Positions 1-13,380 are shown, counted from the first letter of the stretch. The stretch: DNA of 64,000 nucleotides from Candidatus Salinicoccus stercoripullorum (GCA_019113295.1 DXHR01000003.1:124001-188000), one strand, 5' to 3'. Numbers and translations: made by a program. The notes: generated by a model from the letters alone, not told the origin.

Positions 1-450
1 GCAGAAGAGATCCACCAGCACACACCGCATGTGGAAAAGGAAAGTGTCCACCTGGAGTATCTGCCGGAAGAAGCGGATGTTGACGAAGCACTTGTTCTGA
101 AGTGGAAGAATTTCATGGCAGTCCGCGATGATGTATTCAAAGCACTTGAAGTGGCAAGGAATGAAAAAGTGATTGGTAAATCACTCGAGGCTAAAGTGTA
201 TGTGACAAGTCCTGAAGGACTCGACTTTACTGATATCAACGGCAGCCTTGAACAGCTGTTCATCGTATCCCAGGTCGAAGTTGCGGACGCACTTCCTGAC
301 GGCATTGAATATGATAATGTCACTGTCAAAGTGGAGCATGCGGAAGGCACACGCTGTGAGCGCTGCTGGAACTATTCCACGGCAGAGTCCATCAATGAAG
401 GCGACGATGATATCTGTCCGAGATGCCGCAGTGTTGTCGATGCACTTTAG
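1..450 (+). CDS. ileS: Isoleucyl-tRNA synthetase, C-terminal part (5' end outside window)
   Basis: This open frame enters from the left edge and stops at TAG 448-450, so only the last 149 codons are present. It holds the end of the anticodon-binding region and the C-terminal zinc-ribbon of class I isoleucyl-tRNA synthetase: a Cys-x2-Cys pair (CERC, nt 355-366) and a second pair (CPRC, nt 415-426), an arrangement known from bacterial IleS. The family charges tRNA-Ile with isoleucine in the cytoplasm. lspA follows after 9 bp, the order seen in staphylococci and bacilli. The catalytic core lies outside the window, so function is taken from this end and the context. Confidence 0.93.
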   Translation, partial: AEEIHQHTPHVEKESVHLEYLPEEADVDEALVLKWKNFMAVRDDVFKALEVARNEKVIGKSLEAKVYVTSPEGLDFTDINGSLEQLFIVSQVEVADALPDGIEYDNVTVKVEHAEGTRCERCWNYSTAESINEGDDDICPRCRSVVDAL

Positions 451-459
451 GAGGGACCC

Positions 460-945
460 ATGAAAAGCTACAGAATCATACCGATGGCCCTCATTGCCGC
501 ATTTCTGATCGGTCTGGATCAGCTGACCAAATTTCTGGTTGTCACCCGTATGGAGGAAGGTGAATCCATCCCGATCCTCGGCAAATACTTTGCAATCACT
601 TCCCACCGTAACAGCGGTGCCGCCTGGGGAATGCTCCAGGGTCAGATGATCTTCTTCTATATCATAACGGTGGTCGTACTTGCCATTCTGGTCTATGTAT
701 ATATCAGGGAGGCAAAGGGTAATTTGTTGTTGCAGTCTGCAATCGTGATGCTCATCGCCGGTTCACTCGGCAATTTCATCGACCGCATTCTGTTCCAGGA
801 AGTAGTGGATTTCGTTGATGTACTCCTGATCTTCTACGACTTTCCGATCTTCAATGTTGCTGACAGCGCACTGACTGTCGGTGTCGTCCTGATGATTGTT
901 GAATTCTTCTTTATGGGAAAAGGTGAAAAAGATGCAGGAAATTAA
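460..945 (+). CDS. lspA: Lipoprotein signal peptidase (signal peptidase II)
   Basis: 161 aa, the usual family size. LspA is an integral membrane aspartyl protease that removes the signal peptide from prolipoproteins after Lgt has lipidated them. Four hydrophobic segments are visible (about residues 6-25, 62-82, 90-106, 128-152). Conserved blocks include NSGAAWG, GNFIDR (105-109), VVDF with the first catalytic Asp (D117) and FNVADS with the second (D135). The ATG at 460 has GGAGGG just upstream. The end overlaps the rluD start by 14 bp, so the two are probably translated together. Confidence 0.96.
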   Translation: MKSYRIIPMALIAAFLIGLDQLTKFLVVTRMEEGESIPILGKYFAITSHRNSGAAWGMLQGQMIFFYIITVVVLAILVYVYIREAKGNLLLQSAIVMLIAGSLGNFIDRILFQEVVDFVDVLLIFYDFPIFNVADSALTVGVVLMIVEFFFMGKGEKDAGN

Positions 946-1837
946 AGTTACCCAGACGGGGGACGGTCTCAGGATAGACCGTTTCCTTGCAGAAATCGTA
1001 CCGGATACTTCCCGCAGTGACATGCAGGGGCGTATCAAAGATGGCATAGTACTTGTTAACGGGAGCACTGTGAAACCGAACTACAGGGTAAAGGTGGATG
1101 ATATGGTGACGGTGGACGAGCGGGAGCTTGTCGAAAGCGACATCGTCCCTGAAGACCTCGGTCTTGATATCGTCTATGAAGATGATCATGTGGCCGTAGT
1201 GTACAAGCCGCGCGGCATGGTGGTGCATCCCGCCGCCGGACACACTTCCGGCACGCTTGTCAACGGCCTGATGCACCAGCTGGACAACCTGTCCGGCATC
1301 AACGGTGAACTAAGACCGGGCATTGTGCACCGGATAGACAAGGATACGAGCGGGCTGCTCATGGTCGCAAAAGACGATGTGACACACCGGGCACTTGTCG
1401 ATCAGCTTGTGGATAAATCGGTGACGCGCAGATATACTGCGCTGGTCCATGGCGTGATTCCCCATGACAAGGGGACAATCGAGGCACCGATCGGCAGAAA
1501 TCCGAAAGAGCGCCAGGCAATGGCCGTAGTGGACGATGGCAAGGAGGCGGTGACGCATTTTAACGTCATCGACCGCTTCGATGATTTTACTCTGGTGGAA
1601 TGCATACTCGAGACCGGCCGCACCCATCAGATCCGTGTCCACATGAAATATATCGGATATCCCCTTGCCGGGGACCCGAAGTACGGACAGCGGAAAACGC
1701 TTGATACAGGTGGGCAGATGCTTCATGCCGGCACCATCGGTTTCATCCATCCCGCCACGGATGAGTACATGGAATTTACATCGCCGCTGCCGGATGAATT
1801 CGAGGATATCATTTCCGGTCTTGAACACAAATCCTGA
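932..1837 (+). CDS. rluD: Large-subunit rRNA pseudouridine synthase, RluD family
   Basis: 301 aa. The enzyme isomerises uridines in 23S rRNA to pseudouridine. An N-terminal S4 RNA-binding domain (about residues 12-65) precedes the RluA/RluD catalytic domain, which has the hallmark RIDKDTSG (134-141) containing catalytic Asp136, and the later ETGRTHQIRVH block. The frame is open further upstream to 896, but ATG 932 is preferred because AAAAGGTG precedes it and the protein then begins at the normal family start (MQEIKVT). It overlaps lspA by 14 bp. In Bacillota this position between lspA and pyrR is occupied by the YlyB-type member, so the exact target uridines are uncertain. Confidence 0.93.
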   Translation: MQEIKVTQTGDGLRIDRFLAEIVPDTSRSDMQGRIKDGIVLVNGSTVKPNYRVKVDDMVTVDERELVESDIVPEDLGLDIVYEDDHVAVVYKPRGMVVHPAAGHTSGTLVNGLMHQLDNLSGINGELRPGIVHRIDKDTSGLLMVAKDDVTHRALVDQLVDKSVTRRYTALVHGVIPHDKGTIEAPIGRNPKERQAMAVVDDGKEAVTHFNVIDRFDDFTLVECILETGRTHQIRVHMKYIGYPLAGDPKYGQRKTLDTGGQMLHAGTIGFIHPATDEYMEFTSPLPDEFEDIISGLEHKS

Positions 1838-1844
1838 TAAATCC

Positions 1845-1873
1845 TTGACTTTGGAATTCGTTAGGCATAGACT
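1845..1873 (+). promoter_or_regulatory. Promoter of the pyrimidine operon
   Basis: TTGACT (1845-1850), a 17-bp spacer and TAGACT (1868-1873) form a sigma-A type promoter just after the rluD stop codon. Transcription would begin near 1880, giving a leader of about 170 nt before pyrR. Assignment is by motif match and spacing only. Confidence 0.7.
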
Positions 1874-1896
1874 GTTATAGAAAAGTAAATAAAAAA

Positions 1897-2023
1897 TGTC
1901 TTTAAATGGAGTCCCGTGAGGCTCCAAAGGCATGATATGGACGGATGTAGGCGGCCCGCGGGCCGGACTGCAGGTTTTTTGGATACGTGTATACTCATGT
2001 CTTTGGACATGAGTATTTTTTTA
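1897..2023 (+). promoter_or_regulatory. PyrR-responsive transcription attenuator (pyr leader)
   Basis: The leader holds the PyrR RNA-binding loop AGTCCCGTGAGGCT (1910-1923), a full match to the Bacillus consensus ARUCCNGNGAGGYU, inside a bulged hairpin (GGAG 1908-1911 with CTCC 1922-1925, lower stem TGTCTT with AAGGCA). A terminator follows: an 11-bp perfect stem (1991-2001 with 2006-2016), TTTG loop and T-run 2016-2022. Sequence around CATGATAT (1931-1938) can pair with the left arm of the terminator stem and would be the antiterminator. In the known mechanism UMP-bound PyrR stabilises the first hairpin, the terminator forms and transcription stops. A GC-rich 14-bp palindrome (1952-1965) sits in between. 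Confidence 0.88.
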
Positions 2024-2053
2024 TTACAAAAAATCGGATAGGAGACAAGAGAA

Positions 2054-2581
2054 ATGAAAAAGAGGACGATTCTGGATGAAGCACAGATCACAAGATCGCT
2101 GACGCGCATATCCCATGAGATACTGGAGCGGAATAAAGGGACAGAGGGGCTCGTATTCCTCGGGGTCAAAACGAGAGGAGAGTTCCTGGCCGACCGGCTT
2201 CAGAAGAAAGTCGAGGAGATAGACGGCGTCACGATTCCGACAGGCACACTGGATATTACAGCCTACCGGGATGACAAGGAGCCTGATACCGATGCACTGG
2301 AGGATGCGATGGACATCGATGTCCTGCTTGACGGCAGACATGTGATCATCGTCGATGACGTGCTCTATACAGGCCGCACCATCAGGGCGGCGATGGATGC
2401 GATACTGAACCAGGTGCGGCCATCGAAAATATCCCTTGCAGTCCTGATCGACCGCGGCCACAGGGAGCTGCCGATCCGGGCGGATTATGCCGGGAAGAAT
2501 ATTCCGACGGCACGCGACGAAAAGATAAGCGTCAATCTGGAAGAATACGATGATGTGAACGAAGTGGTCATCAGCGAATAA
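2054..2581 (+). CDS. pyrR: PyrR: pyr operon RNA-binding attenuator / uracil phosphoribosyltransferase
   Basis: 175 aa, family length. PyrR binds pyr leader RNA when UMP or UTP is abundant and causes early termination; it also has modest uracil phosphoribosyltransferase activity. The type I phosphoribosyltransferase PRPP loop is clear (VIIVDDVLYTGRTIRAA, about 97-113). The cognate RNA-binding loop lies 130 bp upstream, so the operon is autoregulated. Only 13 bp separate it from pyrP and there is no second attenuator, unlike the Bacillus subtilis operon where attenuators also precede pyrP and pyrB. Confidence 0.97.
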   Translation: MKKRTILDEAQITRSLTRISHEILERNKGTEGLVFLGVKTRGEFLADRLQKKVEEIDGVTIPTGTLDITAYRDDKEPDTDALEDAMDIDVLLDGRHVIIVDDVLYTGRTIRAAMDAILNQVRPSKISLAVLIDRGHRELPIRADYAGKNIPTARDEKISVNLEEYDDVNEVVISE

Positions 2582-2594
2582 CGGGGGGTCCTGT

Positions 2595-3923
2595 ATGGAA
2601 GAGAAAGTGGAAAATGAAGAAATGTATGATAGGACGATTGAACCCGTCCTCGACGTCGGAGAGCGGCCCAAAGCCAGCCAGTGGCTGCTCCTGAGCTCAC
2701 AGCATCTGTTTGCCATGTTCGGTGCGACAGTGCTCGTGCCGTTTCTGACCGGGCTGCCTGTCTCAGCTGCACTCATTGCGAGCGGTGTCGGCACGCTGCT
2801 CTACATAATGATCACGAAAGGGCAGATTCCTGCCTACCTGGGTTCAAGCTTTGCGTTCATCCTGCCGATTACGATTGCGCTCGGCGCGAACAGTCTCGGT
2901 GAAGTACTTACGGCATTGTTTGCGAGCGGAGTGCTGTATGTCCTCATCGGTCTTGTTATCAAAATGTTCGGTGTCAGATGGCTGATGCATCTGCTGCCGC
3001 CGGTGGTCGTCGGCCCAGTCATTATGGTCATCGGCCTCGGTCTTGCTCCCGTGGCTGTGGATATGGCGATGTATACGGATTCCGGCAACCAGGAAGGCTA
3101 CAGCATGACCTATATATTCGTCGCTTTCGTCACGCTCACCATCACGATACTCGCAAGCGTTTTCCTGCGCGGTGTCCTCGGTCTGATACCGATACTGATC
3201 GGAATCATCGGCGGGTACATCACAGCAGTGGCCGTGGGCATAGTGGACTTTAAGCAGATAATGGAAACCGGCTGGTTCCATCTGCCGGATGTATACATGC
3301 CGTTTGCTTCATATGAGCCCTCAGTCAACCCCGGTCTTCTCGCAGTCATGCTGCCGATCGTCTTTGTAACGGTCAGTGAGCATATCGGCCATCAGGTTGT
3401 CATCAACAAAGTTGTCGGCAGGAATTTCTTCAAGAATCCGGGGCTGCACCGCTCACTGATCGGTGATGGTGTGGCGACGATGTTCGCAGGCATAATCGGC
3501 GGACCGCCGACAACGACTTACGGGGAAAACATCGGGGTGCTGGCAATAACGAGGATATTCAGTGTCTGGGTCATCGGCGGGGCTGCTGTTCTTGCAATCG
3601 TACTCGGTTTTGTCGGCAAGTTCACCGCTGTCGTACAGAGCATACCGTCGCCGGTGATGGGCGGTGTTTCCATACTGCTGTTCGGCATCATCGCAGCAAG
3701 CGGACTCAGAATGCTGATCGATGCACAGATCGACCTTGATTCCAAACGGAATCTGAGCATCGTATCCGTCATATTGGTCATCGGCATAGGAAAGGCACAT
3801 CTCGATTTCACGATTGGTGACATCCCCTTCAATCTTGAAGGGATGGCGCTTGCAGCACTCGCAGGTATCATACTGAATGCAATTCTGCCAGACGACAAGG
3901 AGGAACCGGTAACCCATGGATAA
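2595..3923 (+). CDS. pyrP: Uracil permease (NCS2 family)
   Basis: 442 aa polytopic membrane protein with about 12-14 hydrophobic helices. NCS2 family features include QHLFAMFGATVLVPFLTGL near the start and the GGPPTTTYGENIGV block in the middle. The family imports uracil by proton symport. Its place right after pyrR in the pyr operon supports uracil over xanthine or uric acid as substrate. The ATG at 2595 follows GGGGGTCC. The last 8 bp overlap pyrB. Confidence 0.94.
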   Translation: MEEKVENEEMYDRTIEPVLDVGERPKASQWLLLSSQHLFAMFGATVLVPFLTGLPVSAALIASGVGTLLYIMITKGQIPAYLGSSFAFILPITIALGANSLGEVLTALFASGVLYVLIGLVIKMFGVRWLMHLLPPVVVGPVIMVIGLGLAPVAVDMAMYTDSGNQEGYSMTYIFVAFVTLTITILASVFLRGVLGLIPILIGIIGGYITAVAVGIVDFKQIMETGWFHLPDVYMPFASYEPSVNPGLLAVMLPIVFVTVSEHIGHQVVINKVVGRNFFKNPGLHRSLIGDGVATMFAGIIGGPPTTTYGENIGVLAITRIFSVWVIGGAAVLAIVLGFVGKFTAVVQSIPSPVMGGVSILLFGIIAASGLRMLIDAQIDLDSKRNLSIVSVILVIGIGKAHLDFTIGDIPFNLEGMALAALAGIILNAILPDDKEEPVTHG

Positions 3924-4797
3924 TTTGTTTTCGATGGAACATCTGGATGAGGAGGGGGTCATGCGCCTCATCCGAAGGGCACTTGAAATGAAATCCGGCA
4001 ATTATAAGCCTTATCAGAAACCGAAATACATCGCAAATCTTTTCTTTGAAGATTCGACGCGGACAAAGACGAGTTTCGAGATGGCCGAACTGAAGATGAA
4101 TGTCACATCGATTCCCTTCGATGTGAACTACAGTTCGGTTTCAAAAGGGGAGACGCTCTACGACACATGCAAGACGCTCGAATCACTCGGTGCGGACGCA
4201 CTGGTCATCCGCCACTCTGAAACAGAGTATTACGGACAGCTTACGGGTCTCGGCATCCCAGTGATAAATGCCGGTGACGGCAGCGGGTCCCATCCGACAC
4301 AGTCGCTGCTCGACCTGATGACGATATATGAACGGTTCGGCACTTTCCGCGGTCTCAATATCGTCATCGCGGGGGACATCGTCCACAGCCGGGTTGCCCA
4401 CAGCAACCAGCAGGCGCTCGAGCGGCTCGGGGCGGATGTCCGGTTCGCAGCACCGCCCGAGTGGGTCGACCATGACGCGGGGGCACCATACACGGAACTT
4501 GATGAGGCGGTCGGAAATGCGGACGTCATCATGCTGCTCCGGGTACAGCACGAGCGGCATGATGTCGCAGCGAAGTTTACCAAGGAGGACTATAACCGGG
4601 AGTATGGCATGAACCTCACGCGGTACGGCCGCATGAAGGAAGGCGCAATCATCATGCATCCCGCCCCGGTCAACCGGGGAGTGGAGATATCGGAAGAACT
4701 TGTTGAAAGCGAAAGATCGGTCATTTTTGAACAGATGAAGAATGGTGTTTTTGCACGTATGAGTGTACTACAGGAAATTCTGGGGAGTGTTGAATAA
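3916..4797 (+). CDS. pyrB: Aspartate carbamoyltransferase, catalytic subunit
   Basis: 293 aa. Condenses carbamoyl phosphate with L-aspartate to carbamoyl-aspartate, the committed step of pyrimidine synthesis. The carbamoyl-phosphate loop FEDSTRTKTSFE (about 46-57), the HPTQSLLD block and the HPAPVNRGVE motif near the C-terminus are all intact. No pyrI regulatory subunit is present, as in other Bacillota where control is at the level of transcription. It overlaps pyrP by 8 bp and its stop codon directly abuts the pyrC start. Confidence 0.97.
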   Translation: MDNLFSMEHLDEEGVMRLIRRALEMKSGNYKPYQKPKYIANLFFEDSTRTKTSFEMAELKMNVTSIPFDVNYSSVSKGETLYDTCKTLESLGADALVIRHSETEYYGQLTGLGIPVINAGDGSGSHPTQSLLDLMTIYERFGTFRGLNIVIAGDIVHSRVAHSNQQALERLGADVRFAAPPEWVDHDAGAPYTELDEAVGNADVIMLLRVQHERHDVAAKFTKEDYNREYGMNLTRYGRMKEGAIIMHPAPVNRGVEISEELVESERSVIFEQMKNGVFARMSVLQEILGSVE

Positions 4798-6072
4798 ATG
4801 AGTCTGCTTTTGAAAAATGGAATGATACTGGAACAAGGCGAAAAAGTGAAAAAAGATATACTTATCGAAAACGGCATGATTGCCCGCATGGATGAAAGGA
4901 TTGGAACGGAGGCAGAAGAGACACTCGACCTTGGAGGTAAACTTATCACTCCGGGACTCGTGGATGTCCACGTCCATCTCCGTGAGCCGGGCGGCGAACA
5001 CAAGGAAACGATAGAGACGGGGACACTTGCTGCAGCAAGGGGCGGATTCACCGCCGTGTGCCCGATGCCGAACACACGGCCTGTACCGGATACTGTGGAA
5101 ACGATGCACAGGATCAAGCAGCGGATCAGGGAGACGGCACACGTCAAAGTGCTGCCCTATGCCTCGATCACCACACGCCAGCTCGGCCGTGAACTGGTAG
5201 ATTTTGAAGGGCTCAGGGAAGCGGGTGCATTCGCATTCACCGACGACGGTGTCGGTGTACAGAATGCGGATATGATGCTCCAGGCAATGTATAAAGGTGC
5301 AGAAACAGGCATGCCGATCGTCGCCCACACCGAAGAGAACACGCTGATACACGGTGGCAGCATACATGAGGGGAAAACAAGTGAGAAACTTGGTATACAG
5401 GGCATTCCGGCAGTGACTGAATCCGTCCATATCGCACGGGACGTACTGCTCGCAGAAGAGGCGGGCTGCCACTATCACGTGTGTCATGTGAGTACAAAGG
5501 AAAGTGTGCGCATAATCCGGGACGCCAAGCGGGCGGGCATCAATGTGACAGCGGAAGTCACACCGCACCATCTTGTCCTGGACGATACGGACATTGTTGA
5601 CAAAGACCCGAACTTCAAGATGAATCCACCGCTCAGGGCGCCGGAAGACCGCAAGGCTCTCATCGAAGGGCTGCTTGACGGCACAATCGACTGCATCGCG
5701 ACAGACCATGCACCGCATGCCGAAGATGAGAAGGCGGTGGGCATAGAAACGGCGCCGTTCGGCATCACAGGCAGTGAAAATGCCTTCCAGCTCCTTTATA
5801 CGAAACTTGTAAAAACCGGGGTGTTTACACTGGGACAGCTGGTGGACTTGCTGACAGTCAGGCCGTCTGAAGTTTTCGGTCTCGGCATGGGTGTCCTCGC
5901 AGAGGGCCGGGCTGCGGATATTACTGTAATTGATCTTGAGAAGCAGTACGTTCTGGACAAAAATGAATTCTACAGCAAGGCGAGGAATACGCCATTTCAC
6001 GGAGAACAGCTCGAAGCGGACATCTACATGACAATTGTCGACGGAAACGTGGCATACAAGGAGGAAAAATAA
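4798..6072 (+). CDS. pyrC: Dihydroorotase (class I, zinc-dependent)
   Basis: 424 aa. Cyclises carbamoyl-aspartate to dihydroorotate. It is a metal-dependent amidohydrolase: [10 protein letters not shown] (about 58-67) supplies the first metal ligands and the carbamoyl-aspartate contact, further His residues lie in VAHTEEN and HVCHVST, and TDHAPH carries the catalytic Asp. The length fits the class I (Bacillus) type and not the short enterobacterial type. It begins on the base after the pyrB stop, with GGGGAGTG in the pyrB end as ribosome-binding site, and its TAA shares one base with the carA ATG. Confidence 0.97.
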   Translation: MSLLLKNGMILEQGEKVKKDILIENGMIARMDERIGTEAEETLDLGGKLITPGLVDVHVHLREPGGEHKETIETGTLAAARGGFTAVCPMPNTRPVPDTVETMHRIKQRIRETAHVKVLPYASITTRQLGRELVDFEGLREAGAFAFTDDGVGVQNADMMLQAMYKGAETGMPIVAHTEENTLIHGGSIHEGKTSEKLGIQGIPAVTESVHIARDVLLAEEAGCHYHVCHVSTKESVRIIRDAKRAGINVTAEVTPHHLVLDDTDIVDKDPNFKMNPPLRAPEDRKALIEGLLDGTIDCIATDHAPHAEDEKAVGIETAPFGITGSENAFQLLYTKLVKTGVFTLGQLVDLLTVRPSEVFGLGMGVLAEGRAADITVIDLEKQYVLDKNEFYSKARNTPFHGEQLEADIYMTIVDGNVAYKEEK

Positions 6073-7163
6073 TGCTTACAGAGAAAAGATATCTGGTACT
6101 TGAAGACGGTACCGTTTATGAAGGATACAGATTCGGAAGCGATCGCACTGCAGAAGGTGAACTGGTGTTCAATACGGCCATGACAGGTGCACAGGAAATC
6201 ATTACAGACCTGTCGTATACCGACCAGATCATAACATTCAGCTACCCGCTGATCGGCAACACAGGAGTGAACACCGAGGATAGTGAAACGCTTGTCCCTT
6301 CGGCAAGAGGAGTTGTCGTAAGGGAAGCGTGCAGTGAGCCTTCGAATTTCCGTGCGTCTGAATCACTGGATTCTTTTCTCAGAAGGCACAACATCCCGGG
6401 AATCAGCGGTGTGGATACGAGGAGTATCACGAGGAAGATCAGGAATAAGGGGGTCATGAAAGCTGTCATGACCGATGAGGAAAACCATGAGGAACTGGTC
6501 GAACTGCTTCAGAATTCAAGCTTCAGGACGGATCAGGTGAAGCGCGTCTCCACCAGAGCGCCGTACATTTCAAGCGGTCCGGGTAAACGCGTGATACTCA
6601 TCGACTACGGAAAAAAAGAGAATATCGTAAGATCTCTAAATACATTTGGATGTGACGTCACAGTCGTTCCGCATGACACCACAGCGGAGGATATTCTGAG
6701 AATGAAGCCTGATGGTGTAATGCTGTCAAACGGCCCGGGCAACCCGGAAGATGTGGGGTCAGGCATCAGGACAGTGAAAAATCTCATCGGCAGGGTGCCT
6801 TTATTCGGCATATGCCTCGGTCATCAGCTCATCGGGCTTGCGTGCGGCGCGAAGACCTTCAAGATGAAATTCGGGCACAGGGGCAGCAACCAGCCGGTCA
6901 TCAATCATAGAACGGGCAGAGTCGAGATCACTTCACAGAACCATGGCTTCGCAATCGATGCCGACTCGCTGCAGAGCACCGGCCTTGAAATCACGCACAC
7001 TGCACTGAACGACAGGACAGTCGAAGGTATCAGACATGTGAAGCATCCGGTATTCTCAGTCCAGCACCACCCGGAAGCATCTGCAGGACCACATGATTCA
7101 GAATATCTTTTCGGAGAATTCGTAAAAATGATGGAAACAAAGAAGGAGGCTAATAATGCCTAA
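6072..7163 (+). CDS. carA: Carbamoyl-phosphate synthase, small (glutaminase) subunit
   Basis: 363 aa. Hydrolyses glutamine and passes ammonia to CarB. An N-terminal CarA-specific domain precedes a class I glutamine amidotransferase domain with the nucleophile elbow FGICLGHQ (Cys), and His-Glu in QHHPEAS. Start ATG 6072 shares one base with the pyrC stop; the end overlaps carB by 8 bp. Being inside the PyrR-controlled operon, this carAB pair is tied to pyrimidine supply; whether a separate arginine-regulated copy exists cannot be seen here. Confidence 0.97.
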   Translation: MLTEKRYLVLEDGTVYEGYRFGSDRTAEGELVFNTAMTGAQEIITDLSYTDQIITFSYPLIGNTGVNTEDSETLVPSARGVVVREACSEPSNFRASESLDSFLRRHNIPGISGVDTRSITRKIRNKGVMKAVMTDEENHEELVELLQNSSFRTDQVKRVSTRAPYISSGPGKRVILIDYGKKENIVRSLNTFGCDVTVVPHDTTAEDILRMKPDGVMLSNGPGNPEDVGSGIRTVKNLIGRVPLFGICLGHQLIGLACGAKTFKMKFGHRGSNQPVINHRTGRVEITSQNHGFAIDADSLQSTGLEITHTALNDRTVEGIRHVKHPVFSVQHHPEASAGPHDSEYLFGEFVKMMETKKEANNA

Positions 7164-10100
7164 ACGTACAGACATCCAAACGATCATGGTAATAGGCAGC
7201 GGTCCGATCATCATCGGTCAGGCAGCAGAATTCGACTACGCAGGCACACAGGCCTGTCTCGCGCTCAGGGAAGAGGGCTACCGCGTCATTCTCGTAAACT
7301 CGAACCCTGCGACGATCATGACGGATAAGGAGATTGCCGATGTGGTCTACATAGAACCTCTGACGACGGATTTCCTATCCCGGATCATCCGCAAGGAACA
7401 GCCGGATGCCCTCCTGCCGACGCTCGGCGGTCAGGTAGGCCTGAACATGGCTGTTGAACTTGACAGGCTCGGCGTTCTCGAAGAGAACAGTGTCGAACTG
7501 CTCGGGACGAAACTTGATTCCATCAAACAGGCGGAGGACCGCGATCTGTTCAGGACACTCATGAATCAGATGGAGATCCCGGTGCCGGAATCGGATATCA
7601 TCAACACGATAGAGCAGGCTTATGACTTTGCAGGGAAGGTGGGCTATCCGTTCATCGTCCGTCCGGCGTTCACGATGGGCGGCACAGGCGGGGGCATATG
7701 CTACAACGAAGATGACCTCAGGGAAATCGTTGCAAACGGATTGAAATATTCGCCGGTCAGCCAATGCCTGGTCGAAAAGTCCATAGCCGGCTTCAAGGAA
7801 ATAGAATATGAGGTGATGAGGGATTCGAATGATAACGCCATCGTCGTATGTAACATGGAAAACATCGACCCTGTCGGTATCCATACCGGCGACTCCATCG
7901 TCGTTGCCCCGACGCAGACGCTGACTGATAAGGAAAATCAGATGCTGCGCGATGTATCACTGGATGTCATCCGCGAGCTCGGCATCGAAGGCGGCTGTAA
8001 CGTGCAGCTCGCACTCGACCCGCATTCATTCGACTACTATATCATCGAAGTGAACCCGAGAGTCTCAAGATCATCCGCGCTGGCATCGAAGGCGACGGGC
8101 TATCCGATCGCAAAGCTTGCCGCCAAGATCGCAGTTGGACTGACGCTGGATGAGATGATCAATCCGGTGACGGAAACGAGCTATGCCGCCTTTGAACCGT
8201 CAATCGACTATGTGGTATCGAAAATCCCGCGCTTCCCGTTCGACAAGTTTGCCAAAGGCGAACGAAAACTCGGGACACAGATGAAGGCGACCGGTGAAGT
8301 AATGGCCATCGGCCGTACTTATGAGGAGTCACTCTTAAAGGCGATCCGTTCCCTTGAATACGGAGTGCATCATCTCGGTCTGCCGAACGGGGACGAGTTT
8401 GAACTGGACTATATCATACGCATGATAGAGGCGCAGAGTGACGAAAGGCTGTTCTATATCGGCGAGGCTCTGAGGCGCGGGGTTTCCATGGAGGAAATAC
8501 ATGAATGGACCAGAATCGACATGTTCTTTTTGAGGAAGTTCCAGCATATCATTGATATTGAACATGAACTGAAAGAGAATAACGGCTCGGTACCTCATCT
8601 GAAATGGGCGAAGGAGTACGGATTCAGCGACAGGGTCATCGCGCACCGCTGGAGCATTGAAAAATCGGAAGTGTTCAGTATGCGCAGGAAGAACGGCATA
8701 ATGCCTGTCTATAAGATGGTGGATACATGCGCTGCGGAATTTGAATCGGCTACTCCATATTTCTACGGTACGTATGAGTTGGAAAATGAATCCGTGAGAA
8801 GTGACAGGAAAAAGATCCTGGTGCTCGGCAGCGGGCCGATCCGCATTGGACAGGGAGTGGAGTTCGACTATGCGACAGTCCATGCCGTATGGGCCATACA
8901 GGAAGCGGGATACGAGGCGATCATCGTCAACAACAATCCAGAAACCGTATCGACGGACTTTTCAATCTCCGACAAACTTTATTTCGAACCCCTGACGCAT
9001 GAAGATGTGATGAACATCATCGAACATGAACAGCCTGAAGGCGTGGTTGTCCAGTTTGGCGGCCAGACGGCGATCAATCTGGCTGATAAGCTGGAGGAGG
9101 ACGGTGTGAAAATTCTCGGTACGACACTCGATGATCTTGACAGGGCGGAGAACAGGAAACGCTTCGAACAGCTGCTGCATGACATAAATGTCCCACAGCC
9201 GCTCGGAAAGACAGCGACCAATGAAGAAGAGGCGCTCGGGAATGCAGAATACATCGGCTATCCGGTACTGGTGCGTCCAAGCTATGTGCTGGGCGGACGT
9301 GCAATGGAAATCGTCTATAACGAAGCGGAACTGAAAAACTACATGAGGGATGCCGTCAAGGCTTCTCCGGAACATCCAGTGCTGATCGACCGCTATCTGA
9401 CGGGCAAGGAGATCGAGGTGGATGCCATCAGTGACGGTGAGAAAGTGATCATTCCGGGCATCATGGAGCATATCGAACGGGCGGGGGTCCACTCCGGCGA
9501 CTCCATCGCTGTCTATCCGCCGGTCACGCTCTCCGACAGTGAAATCGATACGCTCAGGGAGTATACAGAGAGGCTGGCGCTCGGCTTGAATACGGTTGGG
9601 CTGATCAATATACAGTTCGTACTTTCAGATGGCGAAATCTATGTGCTGGAAGTCAACCCGAGAGCGAGCCGTACGGTACCCTTCATGAGCAAGATCACTG
9701 AAATACCGATGGCAAACCTTGCAATGAAAGCCATTCTCGGTGTGAAACTCGAAGAAACCGGATTCCAGCCCGGGCTTGCACCGTTCAGGGAAGGCTATCA
9801 TGTCAAAGCACCTGTGTTCAGTTTCAGCAAGCTGAAAAACGTCGATATTACACTTGGTCCGGAAATGAAATCGACCGGTGAGGTCATGGGTAAAGATATG
9901 AGTCTGAACAAGGCGCTCTTCAAGGGTCTTGTCGCAAGCGGACTTGAAGTGAAAGACCACGGTACCGTCCTGTTCACTGTGGCGGACAAAGATAAGGAAG
10001 AAGCGGTGGAGCTCGCCCGGAGGCTCTCCCAGTGCGGCTACAGACTGATGGCGACAGAAGGTACCGGCAGGGTTCTGAAGGAACACGGCATTTCATTCAT

Positions 10101-10332
10101 CACAGTGGACAAAGTGGGAGCCGGGCAGACCAGCCTGCTGCGCGCAATACAGAGCGGCAGTGTGCAGATTGTTGTCAACACGATGACAAAAGGCAAGCAG
10201 GTGGAACGCGATGGCTTCCGCATCAGGAGGGAATCCGTGGAAAACGGCATACCGTGCCTGACATCCCTCGATACGGCACGGACGCTTGTGGAAGTGATTG
10301 AAAGCATGACATTCAATATGGAAAAAATGTAG
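7156..10332 (+). CDS. carB: Carbamoyl-phosphate synthase, large subunit
   Basis: 1058 aa, normal for CarB. Makes carbamoyl phosphate from bicarbonate, ammonia and two ATP. The duplicated structure is plain: ATP-grasp half one starts with [20 protein letters not shown] and half two with [20 protein letters not shown] about 545 residues later; each half has [12 protein letters not shown] or [12 protein letters not shown]. The last 130 residues or so form the MGS-like allosteric domain, which in the family binds UMP and ornithine. It overlaps carA by 8 bp, and pyrK begins 8 bp after its stop. Confidence 0.97.
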   Translation: MPKRTDIQTIMVIGSGPIIIGQAAEFDYAGTQACLALREEGYRVILVNSNPATIMTDKEIADVVYIEPLTTDFLSRIIRKEQPDALLPTLGGQVGLNMAVELDRLGVLEENSVELLGTKLDSIKQAEDRDLFRTLMNQMEIPVPESDIINTIEQAYDFAGKVGYPFIVRPAFTMGGTGGGICYNEDDLREIVANGLKYSPVSQCLVEKSIAGFKEIEYEVMRDSNDNAIVVCNMENIDPVGIHTGDSIVVAPTQTLTDKENQMLRDVSLDVIRELGIEGGCNVQLALDPHSFDYYIIEVNPRVSRSSALASKATGYPIAKLAAKIAVGLTLDEMINPVTETSYAAFEPSIDYVVSKIPRFPFDKFAKGERKLGTQMKATGEVMAIGRTYEESLLKAIRSLEYGVHHLGLPNGDEFELDYIIRMIEAQSDERLFYIGEALRRGVSMEEIHEWTRIDMFFLRKFQHIIDIEHELKENNGSVPHLKWAKEYGFSDRVIAHRWSIEKSEVFSMRRKNGIMPVYKMVDTCAAEFESATPYFYGTYELENESVRSDRKKILVLGSGPIRIGQGVEFDYATVHAVWAIQEAGYEAIIVNNNPETVSTDFSISDKLYFEPLTHEDVMNIIEHEQPEGVVVQFGGQTAINLADKLEEDGVKILGTTLDDLDRAENRKRFEQLLHDINVPQPLGKTATNEEEALGNAEYIGYPVLVRPSYVLGGRAMEIVYNEAELKNYMRDAVKASPEHPVLIDRYLTGKEIEVDAISDGEKVIIPGIMEHIERAGVHSGDSIAVYPPVTLSDSEIDTLREYTERLALGLNTVGLINIQFVLSDGEIYVLEVNPRASRTVPFMSKITEIPMANLAMKAILGVKLEETGFQPGLAPFREGYHVKAPVFSFSKLKNVDITLGPEMKSTGEVMGKDMSLNKALFKGLVASGLEVKDHGTVLFTVADKDKEEAVELARRLSQCGYRLMATEGTGRVLKEHGISFITVDKVGAGQTSLLRAIQSGSVQIVVNTMTKGKQVERDGFRIRRESVENGIPCLTSLDTARTLVEVIESMTFNMEKM

Positions 10333-10340
10333 GTGACGGA

Positions 10341-12722
<2,382 letters not shown>

Positions 12723-12726
<4 letters not shown>

Positions 12727-13331
12727 AGGAAAGAATAGCGGAAATACTTCTGGATATAAATGCGGTGGAGCTCAGGCCGGATGATCCATTCACATGGTCT
12801 AGCGGAATCGTTTCGCCGATATATTGCGACAACAGGAAAGTCATCGGTGATGTTCATGCCCGCTCAGAGATTGCGGATGCATTTACAGAACTGATCCGGG
12901 AACATGCACCGGAGGTGGAAGTGATTGCAGGCACTTCCACTGCAGGCATACCACACGCTGCCTATATCAGCGAGCGCATGAATCTGCCGATGTGCTATGT
13001 ACGCGGCTCCAGGAAAAAACACGGCAAAGGCAACCAGATAGAAGGTGCCGATGTGTCCGGCAGGAAAGTGGTCGTCATCGAAGACCTGATTTCAACGGGC
13101 GGTTCCAGCCTGGAGGCAGTCTCGGCACTTAAGGAGAACGGTGCTGAGTTGATGGGTGTATTCGCGATCTTCACCTATGGCATCAAAAAAGCGGACGATG
13201 CGTTTGAAGCCGCAGGAGCAGCCTTTCATACATTGAGCGGCCTCGATGCACTTCTTGATGTCAGCACGAAAAAAGGGACATTGGATGAAACGAAGAAGCA
13301 GACTGTCATCGATTTCAAGAACAGACTGTAA
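12723..13331 (+). CDS. pyrE: Orotate phosphoribosyltransferase
   Basis: 202 aa. Adds the ribose phosphate of PRPP to orotate to give OMP. PRPP loop VVVIEDLISTGGSSLEAV (about 119-136) and the flexible-loop RGSRKKHGKGNQIEG segment are intact. ATG 12723 is chosen over an in-frame start at 12699 because it gives the usual N-terminus and the common ATGA overlap with pyrF. Last gene of the operon; a strong terminator follows 50 bp downstream. Confidence 0.96.
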
Positions 13332-13380
13332 ATGAAAAAGCGGTTCAGAAAAAGTATTTAAAAGTGATATATAAGATAAA

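Noticed and set aside
1952..1965. GC-rich 14-bp palindrome as a separate operator
   Set aside because: It lies within the pyr attenuator, between the PyrR hairpin and the terminator, and is more simply part of the leader RNA fold.
4768..6000. 410-codon open frame on the minus strand
   Set aside because: It lies opposite pyrC, which has every dihydroorotase motif. The frame is a shadow of pyrC codon bias, has no ribosome site and resembles no family.
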